Shown: positions 1 to 6,825 of the stretch, in pieces
Position numbering within the stretch: position 1 is the first letter of the stretch
Layout of the letters: the number at the start of each line of letters is the position of its first letter
Source of the DNA: UBA9715 sp045614225
GTDB taxonomy: Bacteria; Actinomycetota; Coriobacteriia; Coriobacteriales; Eggerthellaceae
DNA length: 22,091 nucleotides
Assembly (NCBI GenBank): GCA_045614225.1
Contig: JAZLCO010000007.1
Location: 1-22,091, forward strand
Reading direction: 5' to 3'
Position numbers and translations under genes: made by a program
The notes under the pieces: model-generated
Told to the model about the DNA's origin: nothing
The model's database searches: none
What the model saw: only the letters and a program-made list of their open reading frames with translations

Positions 1-150
1 ATGCTTGCAGGCGCAACTGCGGTTGCTGTCGGAACTGCGAATTTCAACAATCCGAGTGCCACGATCGAAGTGATCGACGGCATTGCGGCTTATTGCGAAC
101 AGCAAGGTGTAGGAAACGTCAACGAATTGATAGGAGCATTGCAATGCTAG
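1..150 (+). CDS. pyrD: Dihydroorotate dehydrogenase, C-terminal end (partial)
   Basis: Only the last 49 codons are in the window, reading from base 1 to the TAG at 148-150. The visible residues (GATAVAVGTANFNNPSA, then a helix ending VNELIGAL) resemble the C-terminal part of class 1B dihydroorotate dehydrogenase: the end of the flavin phosphate-binding loop (GAxAVqvGTA.F.nP) and the last helix. The enzyme oxidises dihydroorotate to orotate in pyrimidine synthesis. The stop overlaps the start of pyrF by seven bases, so the two genes are translationally linked. The internal ATG at base 1 is not the gene start. The family call rests on a short fragment and on the pyrF neighbour. Confidence 0.82.
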   Translation: MLAGATAVAVGTANFNNPSATIEVIDGIAAYCEQQGVGNVNELIGALQC

Positions 151-875
151 AGAACGCTTTTTCGAACACCCCTGCATCCGAGCGCATCATCGTCGCTCTT
201 GACTGTAGTCGCGACGAGGCGATCCAGCTTGCCGAAAAACTCCGCGGCCGCGCCAAGTGGGTGAAGATCGGCATGACGCTTTACTATGCGTGCGGGCCAT
301 CCATCATTGCTGCATTCAAGCAACGGGGCTACAAGGTGTTCCTTGATTTGAAATTGCATGACATTCCATTCCAGATCGAGGGAGCTGCCGAGTCAGCGGC
401 CATGACGGGCGCCGACATGCTGACGATGCACACGCTCGGCGGTGTTGAAATGCTGAAAGCCGGTCAGCGCGGTGTTCAGAAGGCTGCGAAGGAACGTGGC
501 GAGAACGCTGCCGCAACGCTCGGCATCACGGTGCTCACGAGCATGGACGAGAGTTCGCTCAACGAAATTGGCATCGACCGGGCTCCTGCAGACCAGGTTG
601 CGTTGCTAGCTGAAGTGGCGAAAGAAGCGGGAATTAGCGGCGTCGTCGCTTCTCCGCAGGAAGCGGCGCAGCTACGCGAAATCCTTGGCCCGCGCGCATA
701 TATCGTCACACCGGGCGTGCGCCCCGTCGGAGTCGATAAGTATGATCAAAGCAGAACTGCCACGCCTGCTCAGGCATTCGAGAACGGCGCTTCGCATATC
801 GTGATTGGACGGCCGATCACAAGGGCAGAGGATCCTGCTGCTGCATTCGATGCGATTGTCGCAGAGGTCTCGTAA
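144..875 (+). CDS. pyrF: Orotidine 5'-phosphate decarboxylase
   Basis: This enzyme decarboxylates OMP to UMP, the last step of de novo UMP synthesis, in the cytoplasm. The 243-residue product has the family landmarks: IIVALD at about 15-20, the catalytic D-x-K-x-x-D set (D68, K70, D73 in FLDLKLHDIP), and VIGRPITRAEDP near the C-terminus, whose Arg binds the substrate phosphate. Its length is normal for the bacterial short form. I chose ATG 144 because TAGGAG lies eight bases upstream and the protein then begins just before the first beta strand. An upstream in-frame start at 93 would add 17 unconvincing residues inside pyrD. The gene overlaps the pyrD stop by seven bases. Confidence 0.95.
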   Translation: MLENAFSNTPASERIIVALDCSRDEAIQLAEKLRGRAKWVKIGMTLYYACGPSIIAAFKQRGYKVFLDLKLHDIPFQIEGAAESAAMTGADMLTMHTLGGVEMLKAGQRGVQKAAKERGENAAATLGITVLTSMDESSLNEIGIDRAPADQVALLAEVAKEAGISGVVASPQEAAQLREILGPRAYIVTPGVRPVGVDKYDQSRTATPAQAFENGASHIVIGRPITRAEDPAAAFDAIVAEVS

Positions 876-912
876 TAACGCTCGTTTTGGCACCAAAGTT
901 TGAAGTCAACTG

Positions 913-945
913 TCACCTGCATAAACGCACTGTTTGTGCAGGTGA
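913..945 (+). terminator. Strong 14-bp hairpin after pyrF
   Basis: The arms 913-926 and 932-945 pair over 14 bp with a single G-U wobble (922/936). They enclose the five-base loop GCACT. The hairpin starts 38 bases after the pyrF stop. No T-run follows (the next bases are TGTGCATTTGG), so this is either a non-canonical terminator, an RNA 3'-end stabiliser, or a DNA operator read as an inverted repeat. Confidence 0.5.
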
Positions 946-988
946 TGTGCATTTGGTCAAAAACACAGTCGTAATAAGGAAAAATTCC

Positions 989-1018
989 TTGTATTAGCTC
1001 ACAGAACAAGGTTAGAAT
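989..1018 (+). promoter_or_regulatory. Probable promoter for mihF operon
   Basis: TTGTAT at 989-994 and TAGAAT at 1013-1018 are separated by 18 bases. The same TAGAAT -10 hexamer recurs before lepA, the zinc-ribbon/PASTA gene and rpsO. Transcription would start near 1025 and give a leader of about 150 bases before mihF. The inverted repeat AAGGAA/TTCCTT abuts the -35 box and could be an operator. Confidence 0.55.
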
Positions 1019-1075
1019 AGCTCCGCGCCAGGTACAACGCATCGTAAACACAGCCAATACATATCAAGGGTGAGG

Positions 1076-1162
1076 ATGATGTTTGCGGTGGTTTGTGCAT
1101 TTTTGGGAAAACGCATTGTTGTAGGCTGCGATTTCCCAGTTTTTGAATATAGGAAAAAATAA
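1076..1162 (+). CDS. Possible leader peptide ORF upstream of mihF (28 aa)
   Basis: An ATG-ATG start at 1076 lies five to eight bases after AAGGGTGAGG, a convincing Shine-Dalgarno, and opens a 28-codon frame ending at TAA 1160-1162. This is 15 bases before the mihF start. The peptide is hydrophobic at the N-terminus (MMFAVVCAFLG) and ends in RKK. The frame spans the whole terminator-like hairpin at 1104-1138, so translation would disrupt that structure. I do not recognise the peptide. It may be a regulatory leader, a membrane micropeptide, or a chance ORF. Confidence 0.35.
   Translation: MMFAVVCAFLGKRIVVGCDFPVFEYRKK
1104..1144 (+). terminator. Terminator- or attenuator-like hairpin in the mihF leader
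   Basis: TGGGAAA (1104-1110) pairs with TTTCCCA (1132-1138). Inside, CGCA (1112-1115) pairs with TGCG (1127-1130) after a single A-A mismatch, leaving an 11-base loop. GTTTTT (1139-1144) follows directly, as in intrinsic terminators. It sits downstream of the likely promoter and upstream of mihF, so it would act as an attenuator and not as the end of pyrF. Confidence 0.45.
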
Positions 1163-1177
1163 AAAGGAGAGCGACTA

Positions 1178-1492
1178 ATGGCTACTAACATTCCCCAGCT
1201 CAGCGATGCAGAGCGCAAGGCTGCCCTCGAGAAGGCTAAGGAAGCCCGCATCAAGCGCGCCGAGGTTCGCGATCAGCTCAAGACTGGCAAGCTCACGCTG
1301 AAGGAAGTCATCGACATGAAGGACGACCCGATCGTCGGTCGCATGAAGGTTTCCACCCTCATCGAGACTCTCCCCGGCTATGGCAAGGCCAAGTCCGAGA
1401 AGATCATGAACGAGCTGCAGATCGCCGAGAGCCGCCGTCTGCGTGGTCTGGGCGAGCGCCAGCAGGCCGCTCTGCTGGAGCGTCTTGGCTAA
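1178..1492 (+). CDS. mihF: Mycobacterial-type integration host factor (mIHF), nucleoid protein
   Basis: This small DNA-bending nucleoid protein is found in Actinobacteria and is unrelated to the enterobacterial IHF alpha/beta pair. The 104-residue product has a lysine/arginine-rich N-terminal helix (about 10-38) and a helix-two-turn-helix core whose signature LPGYGKAKSEKIMNEL is followed by the conserved IAESRRLRGLGERQ. Length and motif match the family. The start is fixed by AAAAAGGAGAG seven bases upstream of ATG 1178. It leads the conserved actinobacterial order mihF-gmk-rpoZ. A short inverted repeat, GAGCG/CGCTC (1478-1482/1496-1500), surrounds its stop codon and precedes gmk. Confidence 0.93.
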   Translation: MATNIPQLSDAERKAALEKAKEARIKRAEVRDQLKTGKLTLKEVIDMKDDPIVGRMKVSTLIETLPGYGKAKSEKIMNELQIAESRRLRGLGERQQAALLERLG

Positions 1493-1501
1493 AAACGCTC
1501 T

Positions 1502-2074
1502 ATGAGGCACGGCAATTTATTTGTCATATCAGGGCCATCAGGTGCCGGCAAAGGCACGCTGGTGGCCCGGCTTTTGCGCGAAGTAGACGATGCGTGGCTG
1601 TCGGTATCGGCGACGACGCGCGCTCCGCGTGAAGGGGAAGTCGACGGGGTGAACTACTACTTCGTCGACCGCGAGAAGTTCATGGGCATGGCAAAAGCCG
1701 GAGAGCTGCTCGAATGGGCAGAGTATTCGGGAAACTGCTACGGCACACCTTTGGCTTCCGTTCTTGAGCATATGAAACTCGGTAAGCAAGTTATTCTCGA
1801 GATTGATGTGCAAGGGGCCTTCCAGATCCGTGACAAGGTGCCTGAAGCACACCTTGTGTTCATCGAGCCCCCATCCATCGAAGTGCTCGAGCAAAGGCTG
1901 CGTGGGCGCGGCACTGAAGACGAGGCCACGATCAAGCGTCGTATGGAAGCAGCTCAAGTGGAACTTTCCCGCAAAATGGAGTATGATATACAGCTTGTAA
2001 ATGACGACTTGGACGAAGCGACGGCCCAACTGGTCGCATATGTGAACGAACAAGCTGAGAAGATGCGAGGTTAA
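1502..2074 (+). CDS. gmk: Guanylate kinase
   Basis: This enzyme phosphorylates GMP to GDP with ATP. The 190-residue product has the P-loop GPSGAGKGT at 11-19, followed by the GMP-binding segment (SVSATTRAPREGEVDGVNYYF) and the lid region RLRGRGTEDEATIKRRM. Its length is normal. The start at 1502 gives the expected short N-terminus. No good Shine-Dalgarno lies in the nine bases after the mihF stop, so initiation probably depends on coupling to mihF. The rpoZ start follows four bases after its stop. Confidence 0.97.
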   Translation: MRHGNLFVISGPSGAGKGTLVARLLREVDDAWLSVSATTRAPREGEVDGVNYYFVDREKFMGMAKAGELLEWAEYSGNCYGTPLASVLEHMKLGKQVILEIDVQGAFQIRDKVPEAHLVFIEPPSIEVLEQRLRGRGTEDEATIKRRMEAAQVELSRKMEYDIQLVNDDLDEATAQLVAYVNEQAEKMRG

Positions 2075-2078
2075 TCAG

Positions 2079-2339
2079 ATGAGCATCATCGAACCGAAAA
2101 TTGACGTATTGCTCGACGAGACCGATAACGATCGTTTCCTGTTGTGCTCACTGGCGAGCAAGCGCGCGCATGACATCAACGACATGCTGCGTGGTCAGCG
2201 CGATCGCGCCATTCAGCTGCAGACTGCAGTTGAGATAGCGCGTGCTTCCGACAAGAAGCCGCTGTCGATTGCTTTTGCCGAGATTGCACGTGAAGACGTC
2301 TCGTACGATCCTGAGTCCATCGACGTCAAGAACCATTAA
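2079..2339 (+). CDS. rpoZ: DNA-directed RNA polymerase omega subunit
   Basis: The omega subunit helps fold and attach the beta-prime subunit. The 86-residue product begins with MSIIEPKIDVLLDETDNDRF, continues into the family core (LASKRAHDINDM, AVEIARASDKKPLSIAFAEIA) and has an acidic tail. The start at 2079 has GCGAGG seven to twelve bases upstream, inside the end of gmk. The position directly after gmk is typical of Actinobacteria and many other bacteria. Confidence 0.94.
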   Translation: MSIIEPKIDVLLDETDNDRFLLCSLASKRAHDINDMLRGQRDRAIQLQTAVEIARASDKKPLSIAFAEIAREDVSYDPESIDVKNH

Positions 2340-2349
2340 CGACGAACCC

Positions 2350-3564
2350 ATGGAGCTCCAGCATCAGCGTATCTGCCTGGTCCATTATCACGAGATTGGC
2401 CTGAAAGGCCATAATCGTTCCACTTTCGAGAAGCGTCTGCTCAAGAATGTTGAGGCGCTTCTCGTTGATTTTCCGGTCGTCACCATCCACCGCATAGCTG
2501 GCAGGTTGTGCGTGTTCTTGCGTGAAGGGTGCGATCGCAAGACAGCTATCGAAGTCGCCGACACTATTAAAGGCGTGCCGGGTGTTGCACGCGTCTCCTG
2601 CGGATTCAAGTGCGAACGAAATCTTGTCGAGATGGGCCAGGTTGCCATAGAAGCCCTTTCCGAATGCGAGGAATTCGAGACGTTCAAGGTGCATGCGCGC
2701 CGCAATCATACCGATTTCGAGACCGATTCCATGCAGATGAATCAGATAATCGGTGCCGACCTCTGCCGTGCATTTCCCGAAAAGGGCGTGAAGATGAAAG
2801 ACCCCGACATCACGGTGGTCGTCGAGGTTGTGCAAAACGCTTCGTACATCTACGCTCGGTCTGTAAGGGGCGTGGGCGGGTTGCCTGTGGGCAGTTCGGG
2901 GAAGGTGGTGTCGCTGCTTTCGAGCGGAATCGATTCGCCCGTTGCGCTGTGGAGGATGGCACGTCGTGGTGCTATCTGCATTGGCGTGCATTTTTCCGGC
3001 CGCCCTCAAACTGCTGACACGAGCGAATACCTTGTCGACGACATCGCGCACGTACTCGAGAAAACCGGCTGCATTGCCCGAGTTTACGTTGTTCCATTTG
3101 GAGACTACCAGAAGGAGATTGCCCTCACTGCGCCGCCTTCGTTGAGGATCATTCTCTACCGTCGTCTCATGTTCAAAGTGGCAGAAGAGCTGGCACGACG
3201 CGAGCATGCTGGTGCGCTCGTGACGGGCGAGAGCCTCGGCCAGGTGGCATCTCAGACGCTCGACAACATCCGCGCTACCGATCAAGCGGTCAACACGCTC
3301 GTGCTCAGGCCTCTCATTGGCGCTGACAAGCTCGAGATTATCGATTCAGCCCAGAAGCTTGGGACGTTCGAAATCTCATCACAGGACGCCCCTGATTGCT
3401 GCACGCTGTTTATGCCGCGCAGTCCCGAGACACATGCGAAGATTCCTGACGTGCTTGAAGCTGAAGCTTCGTTGCCCATCGAGGAATGGGTGAAGGAGAT
3501 TGCCGACGCAGCAGAGCCGCACGATTACAAGTGTCCCTCCTATCGTCCGCCTCGGACGCAATAA
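2350..3564 (+). CDS. thiI: tRNA 4-thiouridine synthase ThiI
   Basis: ThiI adenylates U8 of tRNA for sulfur transfer and in some bacteria also helps make the thiazole of thiamine. The product from ATG 2350 has 404 residues: an N-terminal ferredoxin-like domain (VHYHEIGLKGHNRSTFEKRL, 11-30), a THUMP domain (about 60-170) and a PP-loop ATPase domain. The characteristic GESLGQVASQTLDNI and the late Cys pair in APDCCTLFMP are present. There is no C-terminal rhodanese domain, as in other Gram-positive ThiI. The PP-loop reads LLSSGIDSP (189-197), with Ser192 where SGGxDS is expected. ATG 2350 was chosen because earlier in-frame starts lie inside rpoZ. No clear Shine-Dalgarno is visible, so coupling to rpoZ is likely. 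Confidence 0.92.
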   Translation: MELQHQRICLVHYHEIGLKGHNRSTFEKRLLKNVEALLVDFPVVTIHRIAGRLCVFLREGCDRKTAIEVADTIKGVPGVARVSCGFKCERNLVEMGQVAIEALSECEEFETFKVHARRNHTDFETDSMQMNQIIGADLCRAFPEKGVKMKDPDITVVVEVVQNASYIYARSVRGVGGLPVGSSGKVVSLLSSGIDSPVALWRMARRGAICIGVHFSGRPQTADTSEYLVDDIAHVLEKTGCIARVYVVPFGDYQKEIALTAPPSLRIILYRRLMFKVAEELARREHAGALVTGESLGQVASQTLDNIRATDQAVNTLVLRPLIGADKLEIIDSAQKLGTFEISSQDAPDCCTLFMPRSPETHAKIPDVLEAEASLPIEEWVKEIADAAEPHDYKCPSYRPPRTQ

Positions 3565-3589
3565 GCTTTCCACGTTGTAATGATACGAG

Positions 3590-3621
3590 CGGGCCTTCGG
3601 TTCAAGCCGAAGGCCCGTTTT
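3590..3621 (+). terminator. Intrinsic terminator after thiI
   Basis: A perfect 11-bp GC-rich stem (CGGGCCTTCGG at 3590-3600 and CCGAAGGCCCG at 3607-3617) with loop TTCAAG is followed by TTTT. It lies 26 bases after the thiI stop and closes the mihF-gmk-rpoZ-thiI operon. Confidence 0.93.
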
Positions 3622-3809
3622 CGTATGCGCAGGTTGATAACGAGCTGAGGAATTGCAAGACGAAAGACGGACAAGACAACATGACGGATGCGGAAGTCAT
3701 GCAGATGCGTGGTTGAAATTACGCGATACTCCTTGGTAAGTCAGATAACGAAAGATGGGTAGCGCAAAGGTCGTTTCACGGTCCGTTTGCGGTTCCGTTG
3801 ATGGATTGC

Positions 3810-3820
3810 ATGCTTAGCAT
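3810..3820. promoter_or_regulatory. Palindrome upstream of comEA
   Basis: ATGCT-T-AGCAT is a perfect 11-base palindrome 36 bases before the comEA start. The 235 bases between the thiI terminator and comEA otherwise show no gene. I could not find a convincing paired -35/-10 there. The palindrome may be an operator, or chance. Confidence 0.25.
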
Positions 3821-3856
3821 CTCCAGTGTCGCAATCGTAAGCGAGGAGATGAGAAC

Positions 3857-4495
3857 ATGGACCTGGACACACTTGAAAAGATGCATTCCAAGCTCAGCCT
3901 CGCAGATTTGGGCAAGCCGGCGCTCATCGGGATTGCGATACTTGTCATCATGGTGGCAGTCTTGGCCGGCCGAAACCTCATCGGAACTGCCACCGCCACA
4001 GAATTCGAGCTCTCATCAGATGCGTCATCGATTGAGGAAACCGCATCGGACGGGGGATCACATAAAACAGAAACGCTGTTCGTGCACGTTTCGGGTTGCG
4101 TTGCGAATCCTGGCCTTTACGAACTCGAGGAGGGGAGCAGGTTGGCTTCGGCGATTGAAGCAGCAGGAGGGTTTACAGAAGACGCTGCTTGCGATTCGGT
4201 CAACCTCGCTCGCCGACTTGAAGATGGCGAGATGGTGGTTGTCTTGCCTATGTCTGCTGGAAGCGGTGCAAATGAGGAGATTCCTGAAGCGAAAACGGCA
4301 AGCAGCCTCATAAACATCAACACCGCTACCGCTGAAGAGCTCGAGCAGTTGCCGGGTATCGGGCCGTCAACTGCCCAGAAGATCGTGTCCGACCGAATGG
4401 CCAACGGTTCATTCAAAAGCCCAGACGACTTGAAGCGTGTTACAGGTATCGGGGATAAGAAGTTCGAGACAATCTCTACGCTTATCTGCGTCTGA
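3857..4495 (+). CDS. comEA: Competence DNA-binding protein ComEA
   Basis: This is a membrane-anchored double-stranded DNA receptor that hands incoming DNA to ComEC. The 212-residue product has a short cytoplasmic N-terminus and one transmembrane helix (about 21-38). A Ser/Glu-rich linker follows, then an SLBB domain (about 72-131, FVHVSGCVANPGLYEL) and the C-terminal tandem helix-hairpin-helix DNA-binding domain (151-211, with ELEQLPGIGPSTAQKI and RVTGIGDKKFETI). Domain order and length match Bacillus ComEA. The start has GAGGAG eight bases upstream. The stop overlaps the comEC start by one base (TGATG). Confidence 0.95.
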   Translation: MDLDTLEKMHSKLSLADLGKPALIGIAILVIMVAVLAGRNLIGTATATEFELSSDASSIEETASDGGSHKTETLFVHVSGCVANPGLYELEEGSRLASAIEAAGGFTEDAACDSVNLARRLEDGEMVVVLPMSAGSGANEEIPEAKTASSLININTATAEELEQLPGIGPSTAQKIVSDRMANGSFKSPDDLKRVTGIGDKKFETISTLICV

Positions 4496-6816
4496 TGGTC
4501 GAATCGCAAAACTGGCGTGCTAAGCCCGAGCGTCCTGCATTAACGCCAGCGTTCATCATTGGATTTGCGTTGTGGGCAGCTTGCTCGGCTGTGTATCTTT
4601 ATGCACGTGGCGCAAGTATCGAAACGTGCTTCAAGTGCGGGATAATCGCGGGCGCTGTATCGATTCTCGCGACGTCTGCTCTCGCATGCAGGCGAATTCC
4701 AAAAATGGTAGCGATCATCGTGCTGTCTGTTAGCCTTGGCGCAACGTTGGCTGCTTTCGATGCCGTACATGTGAAAGAAGCTGCAAACGAATTCGAGCAA
4801 ATGGAGACAATCGAGGCAACGGTTGTCCTCGAGGAGGATTCTTCGGCAACTGAATCAGGCGAACGAGCTCTTGCGCGGCTAGAAGATAGAGCGGCGCCGA
4901 GGCACGTGACGCTTTACTTGAAGCAAGATGAGCCATTGTTGCAAGGCGATTGTTTGCATATCACGGCAAAGGTCCATGCAGTGGACTTCGTGGAGTCGGA
5001 GTATTTCTGGTCAAGGGCATCTTCTGCATCGTTGTATGTTACGTCTTTCGAACGGCAGGATGATACATCCCCATTGGGGCATCTGAGGTCTATACGCAAA
5101 GCTGCGCTCGAGGCTTTCGGCGAAGGAAGCACCGAGTCGGGGATGCTAAAAGCCGTGACATGCGGATATCGTCACGACATTAACGGATCGGATGAGTATC
5201 GAGCGTTCCAAACATGCGGTTTGGCCCATCTCGTTGCTGTTTCGGGCGCCCATCTTGCAATTGTGGCGGGAATCGTGCTGGCTGCCATGAACTCGCTGAG
5301 AGCACCGCGTTGGTGCACGGTTGTGGCAACGGTTGGCGTAATGCTCGCATATCTCGTTTTGTCAGGATTACCCGCCTCTGCCATTAGGGCAACCATCATG
5401 TCTTCGATCGGGCTCATGTCATTTTTCGGCAGCCGGAGGCCTTCGGCCATGAATGCTCTTGGCATAGGTATGTGCTTGATGATTGCATCAGAAGCACATC
5501 AGGCTGTTTCTGCATCGTTTTGCCTGTCATGCTTGTCGACGGCTGGCATCATTTTGTTTTCACCGCTTTTGAGTTTTTGGTTCGAGCGTTTGCCGATTCT
5601 TCGATTAAGCGCCATCGGCCAACCGTTGTCTCTAACTTTTTCTGCAGGCATTCTCTCCCAGCTTTATGCAACGTCCATGTTCGGTCTTGTTCCAATGATT
5701 TCGCCGCTTGCAAACATAGTTTGCGCTCCGCTACTTCCGCTCGTTTGCGGCATAAGCATCGTTGGAGCGCTTTCGTTCGTCATGCACTTGCCTTGCAGTT
5801 CGCTCATAGGATTTGCGGCTGTAAAGTGCGCATCTCTGCTCGATACGGTTGCGGTTGCGCTCTCTTACATTCCCTATGCAAGCATCCCTTTTCAAGTTGG
5901 AACCGGAGAAGCACTCGTTGTCTCGTTCGCCGTAGCTGCGGTGTTGTGGGTGGTGTGGTTGAAACTCGATGCGCGAATCGTGTGTCTGGCCCTCTTTGCA
6001 TGTGCCATTGCTTTCGTTGCATACGACAGCGCAGCGGCGTCTGGTGACGTTATCGTCATGCTCGATGTTGGCCAGGGCGACTCGATACTTCTTCGAAGCC
6101 AGGGCCAAGCGATGCTCGTCGACACGGGGAACCAGGATTCGATGCTTATCTCTGCGCTTGGGAGAAACCATGTTCGCCATCTTGACGAAGTTCTTCTCAC
6201 GCATGCTGATGATGATCATGTTGGGTCACTTGATGCTCTTGCGAGCTGTGTTGAGGTGGATCGGGTTGTAGTAGCCGAGGATATGCTGACGTGCAACGAC
6301 GAGTCATGTCATGAGGCTATCGAGCAAGCTGGAAAAGTATCGCGAGAGTTCGTTGGGGTGTCAGTAGGCGACGAATTTGAAGTAGGTGCATTTAACTGCA
6401 AGGTTATCTGGCCGCATGGATTCAAGGACGCTGGCGGCAATGCTGACAGCTTGTGTCTGATCGTCTCGTATGATGGAAATGGTGATGGTGAAACTGATGC
6501 CACCGCGTTGTTTCTCGGTGACGCGGAAAAAGAAGAGCTCAAAGCCATGTTGAGTGAGCAACGGATGGCATCGATCGACATCATCAAAGTAGGCCATCAC
6601 GGCTCGAAGAACGGAATTACGGCAGCTGAGGCCGAGAGGCTCCATCCTGAGATTGCGCTGATAGGAGTTGGCAAGCACAATCGCTATGGTCATCCAAGCG
6701 AAGAGGTCCTCAACATCTTCCAAGACATTGGTTGCACAGTATTTAGAACGGATGAGCAAGGTGATATTGCTTGCTCGTTGAATGCGGAGAACGTAAGCGT
6801 GCATACGATGAAGTAG
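4495..6816 (+). CDS. comEC: DNA internalisation channel ComEC/Rec2
   Basis: ComEC is the inner-membrane channel that takes up one DNA strand during transformation. The 773-residue product has all the usual parts. Two or three transmembrane helices come first (about 17-90), then a soluble OB-like segment (about 95-190), then the polytopic Competence domain with HLVAVSGAHLAIVAG near 243-257. From about residue 520 there is a C-terminal metallo-beta-lactamase-like domain: MLDVGQGDSILL at 522, THADDDHVGS with His570, FLGDAEKEEL, and VGHHGSKNG with His701-His702. The metal-binding motifs look intact, so the nuclease-like domain is probably active. It overlaps comEA by one base and is followed nine bases later by holA, the common comEC-holA order. 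Confidence 0.96.
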   Translation: MVESQNWRAKPERPALTPAFIIGFALWAACSAVYLYARGASIETCFKCGIIAGAVSILATSALACRRIPKMVAIIVLSVSLGATLAAFDAVHVKEAANEFEQMETIEATVVLEEDSSATESGERALARLEDRAAPRHVTLYLKQDEPLLQGDCLHITAKVHAVDFVESEYFWSRASSASLYVTSFERQDDTSPLGHLRSIRKAALEAFGEGSTESGMLKAVTCGYRHDINGSDEYRAFQTCGLAHLVAVSGAHLAIVAGIVLAAMNSLRAPRWCTVVATVGVMLAYLVLSGLPASAIRATIMSSIGLMSFFGSRRPSAMNALGIGMCLMIASEAHQAVSASFCLSCLSTAGIILFSPLLSFWFERLPILRLSAIGQPLSLTFSAGILSQLYATSMFGLVPMISPLANIVCAPLLPLVCGISIVGALSFVMHLPCSSLIGFAAVKCASLLDTVAVALSYIPYASIPFQVGTGEALVVSFAVAAVLWVVWLKLDARIVCLALFACAIAFVAYDSAAASGDVIVMLDVGQGDSILLRSQGQAMLVDTGNQDSMLISALGRNHVRHLDEVLLTHADDDHVGSLDALASCVEVDRVVVAEDMLTCNDESCHEAIEQAGKVSREFVGVSVGDEFEVGAFNCKVIWPHGFKDAGGNADSLCLIVSYDGNGDGETDATALFLGDAEKEELKAMLSEQRMASIDIIKVGHHGSKNGITAAEAERLHPEIALIGVGKHNRYGHPSEEVLNIFQDIGCTVFRTDEQGDIACSLNAENVSVHTMK

Positions 6817-6825
6817 AATGAGCGT

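Larger units (their letters stand above)
876..1177 (+). other. Intergenic region pyrF-mihF (302 bases)
   Basis: This non-coding region holds, in order, a 14-bp hairpin (913-945), a small AAGGAA-AAA-TTCCTT inverted repeat (976-990), a sigma-70-like promoter (989-1018), a possible 28-codon leader ORF (1076-1162), a terminator-like hairpin (1104-1144) and the mihF ribosome binding site AAAAAGGAGAG at 1161-1171. TTTGTGCA occurs twice, at 933-940 and 1092-1099. The region looks like the regulatory leader of the mihF-gmk-rpoZ operon. Confidence 0.6.

Noticed and set aside
2326..3285. 319-codon open frame on the minus strand
   Set aside because: It is antisense to thiI and produced by the codon bias of thiI. 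There is no recognisable protein feature.
3680..3715. 11-codon ORF in the thiI-comEA gap
   Set aside because: It has no ribosome site and no sign of conservation that can be seen, and it is too short to support.
3798..4313. 171-codon frame overlapping comEA
   Set aside because: It is out of frame with comEA, which has clear domains. The alternative product has low-complexity composition and no motif.
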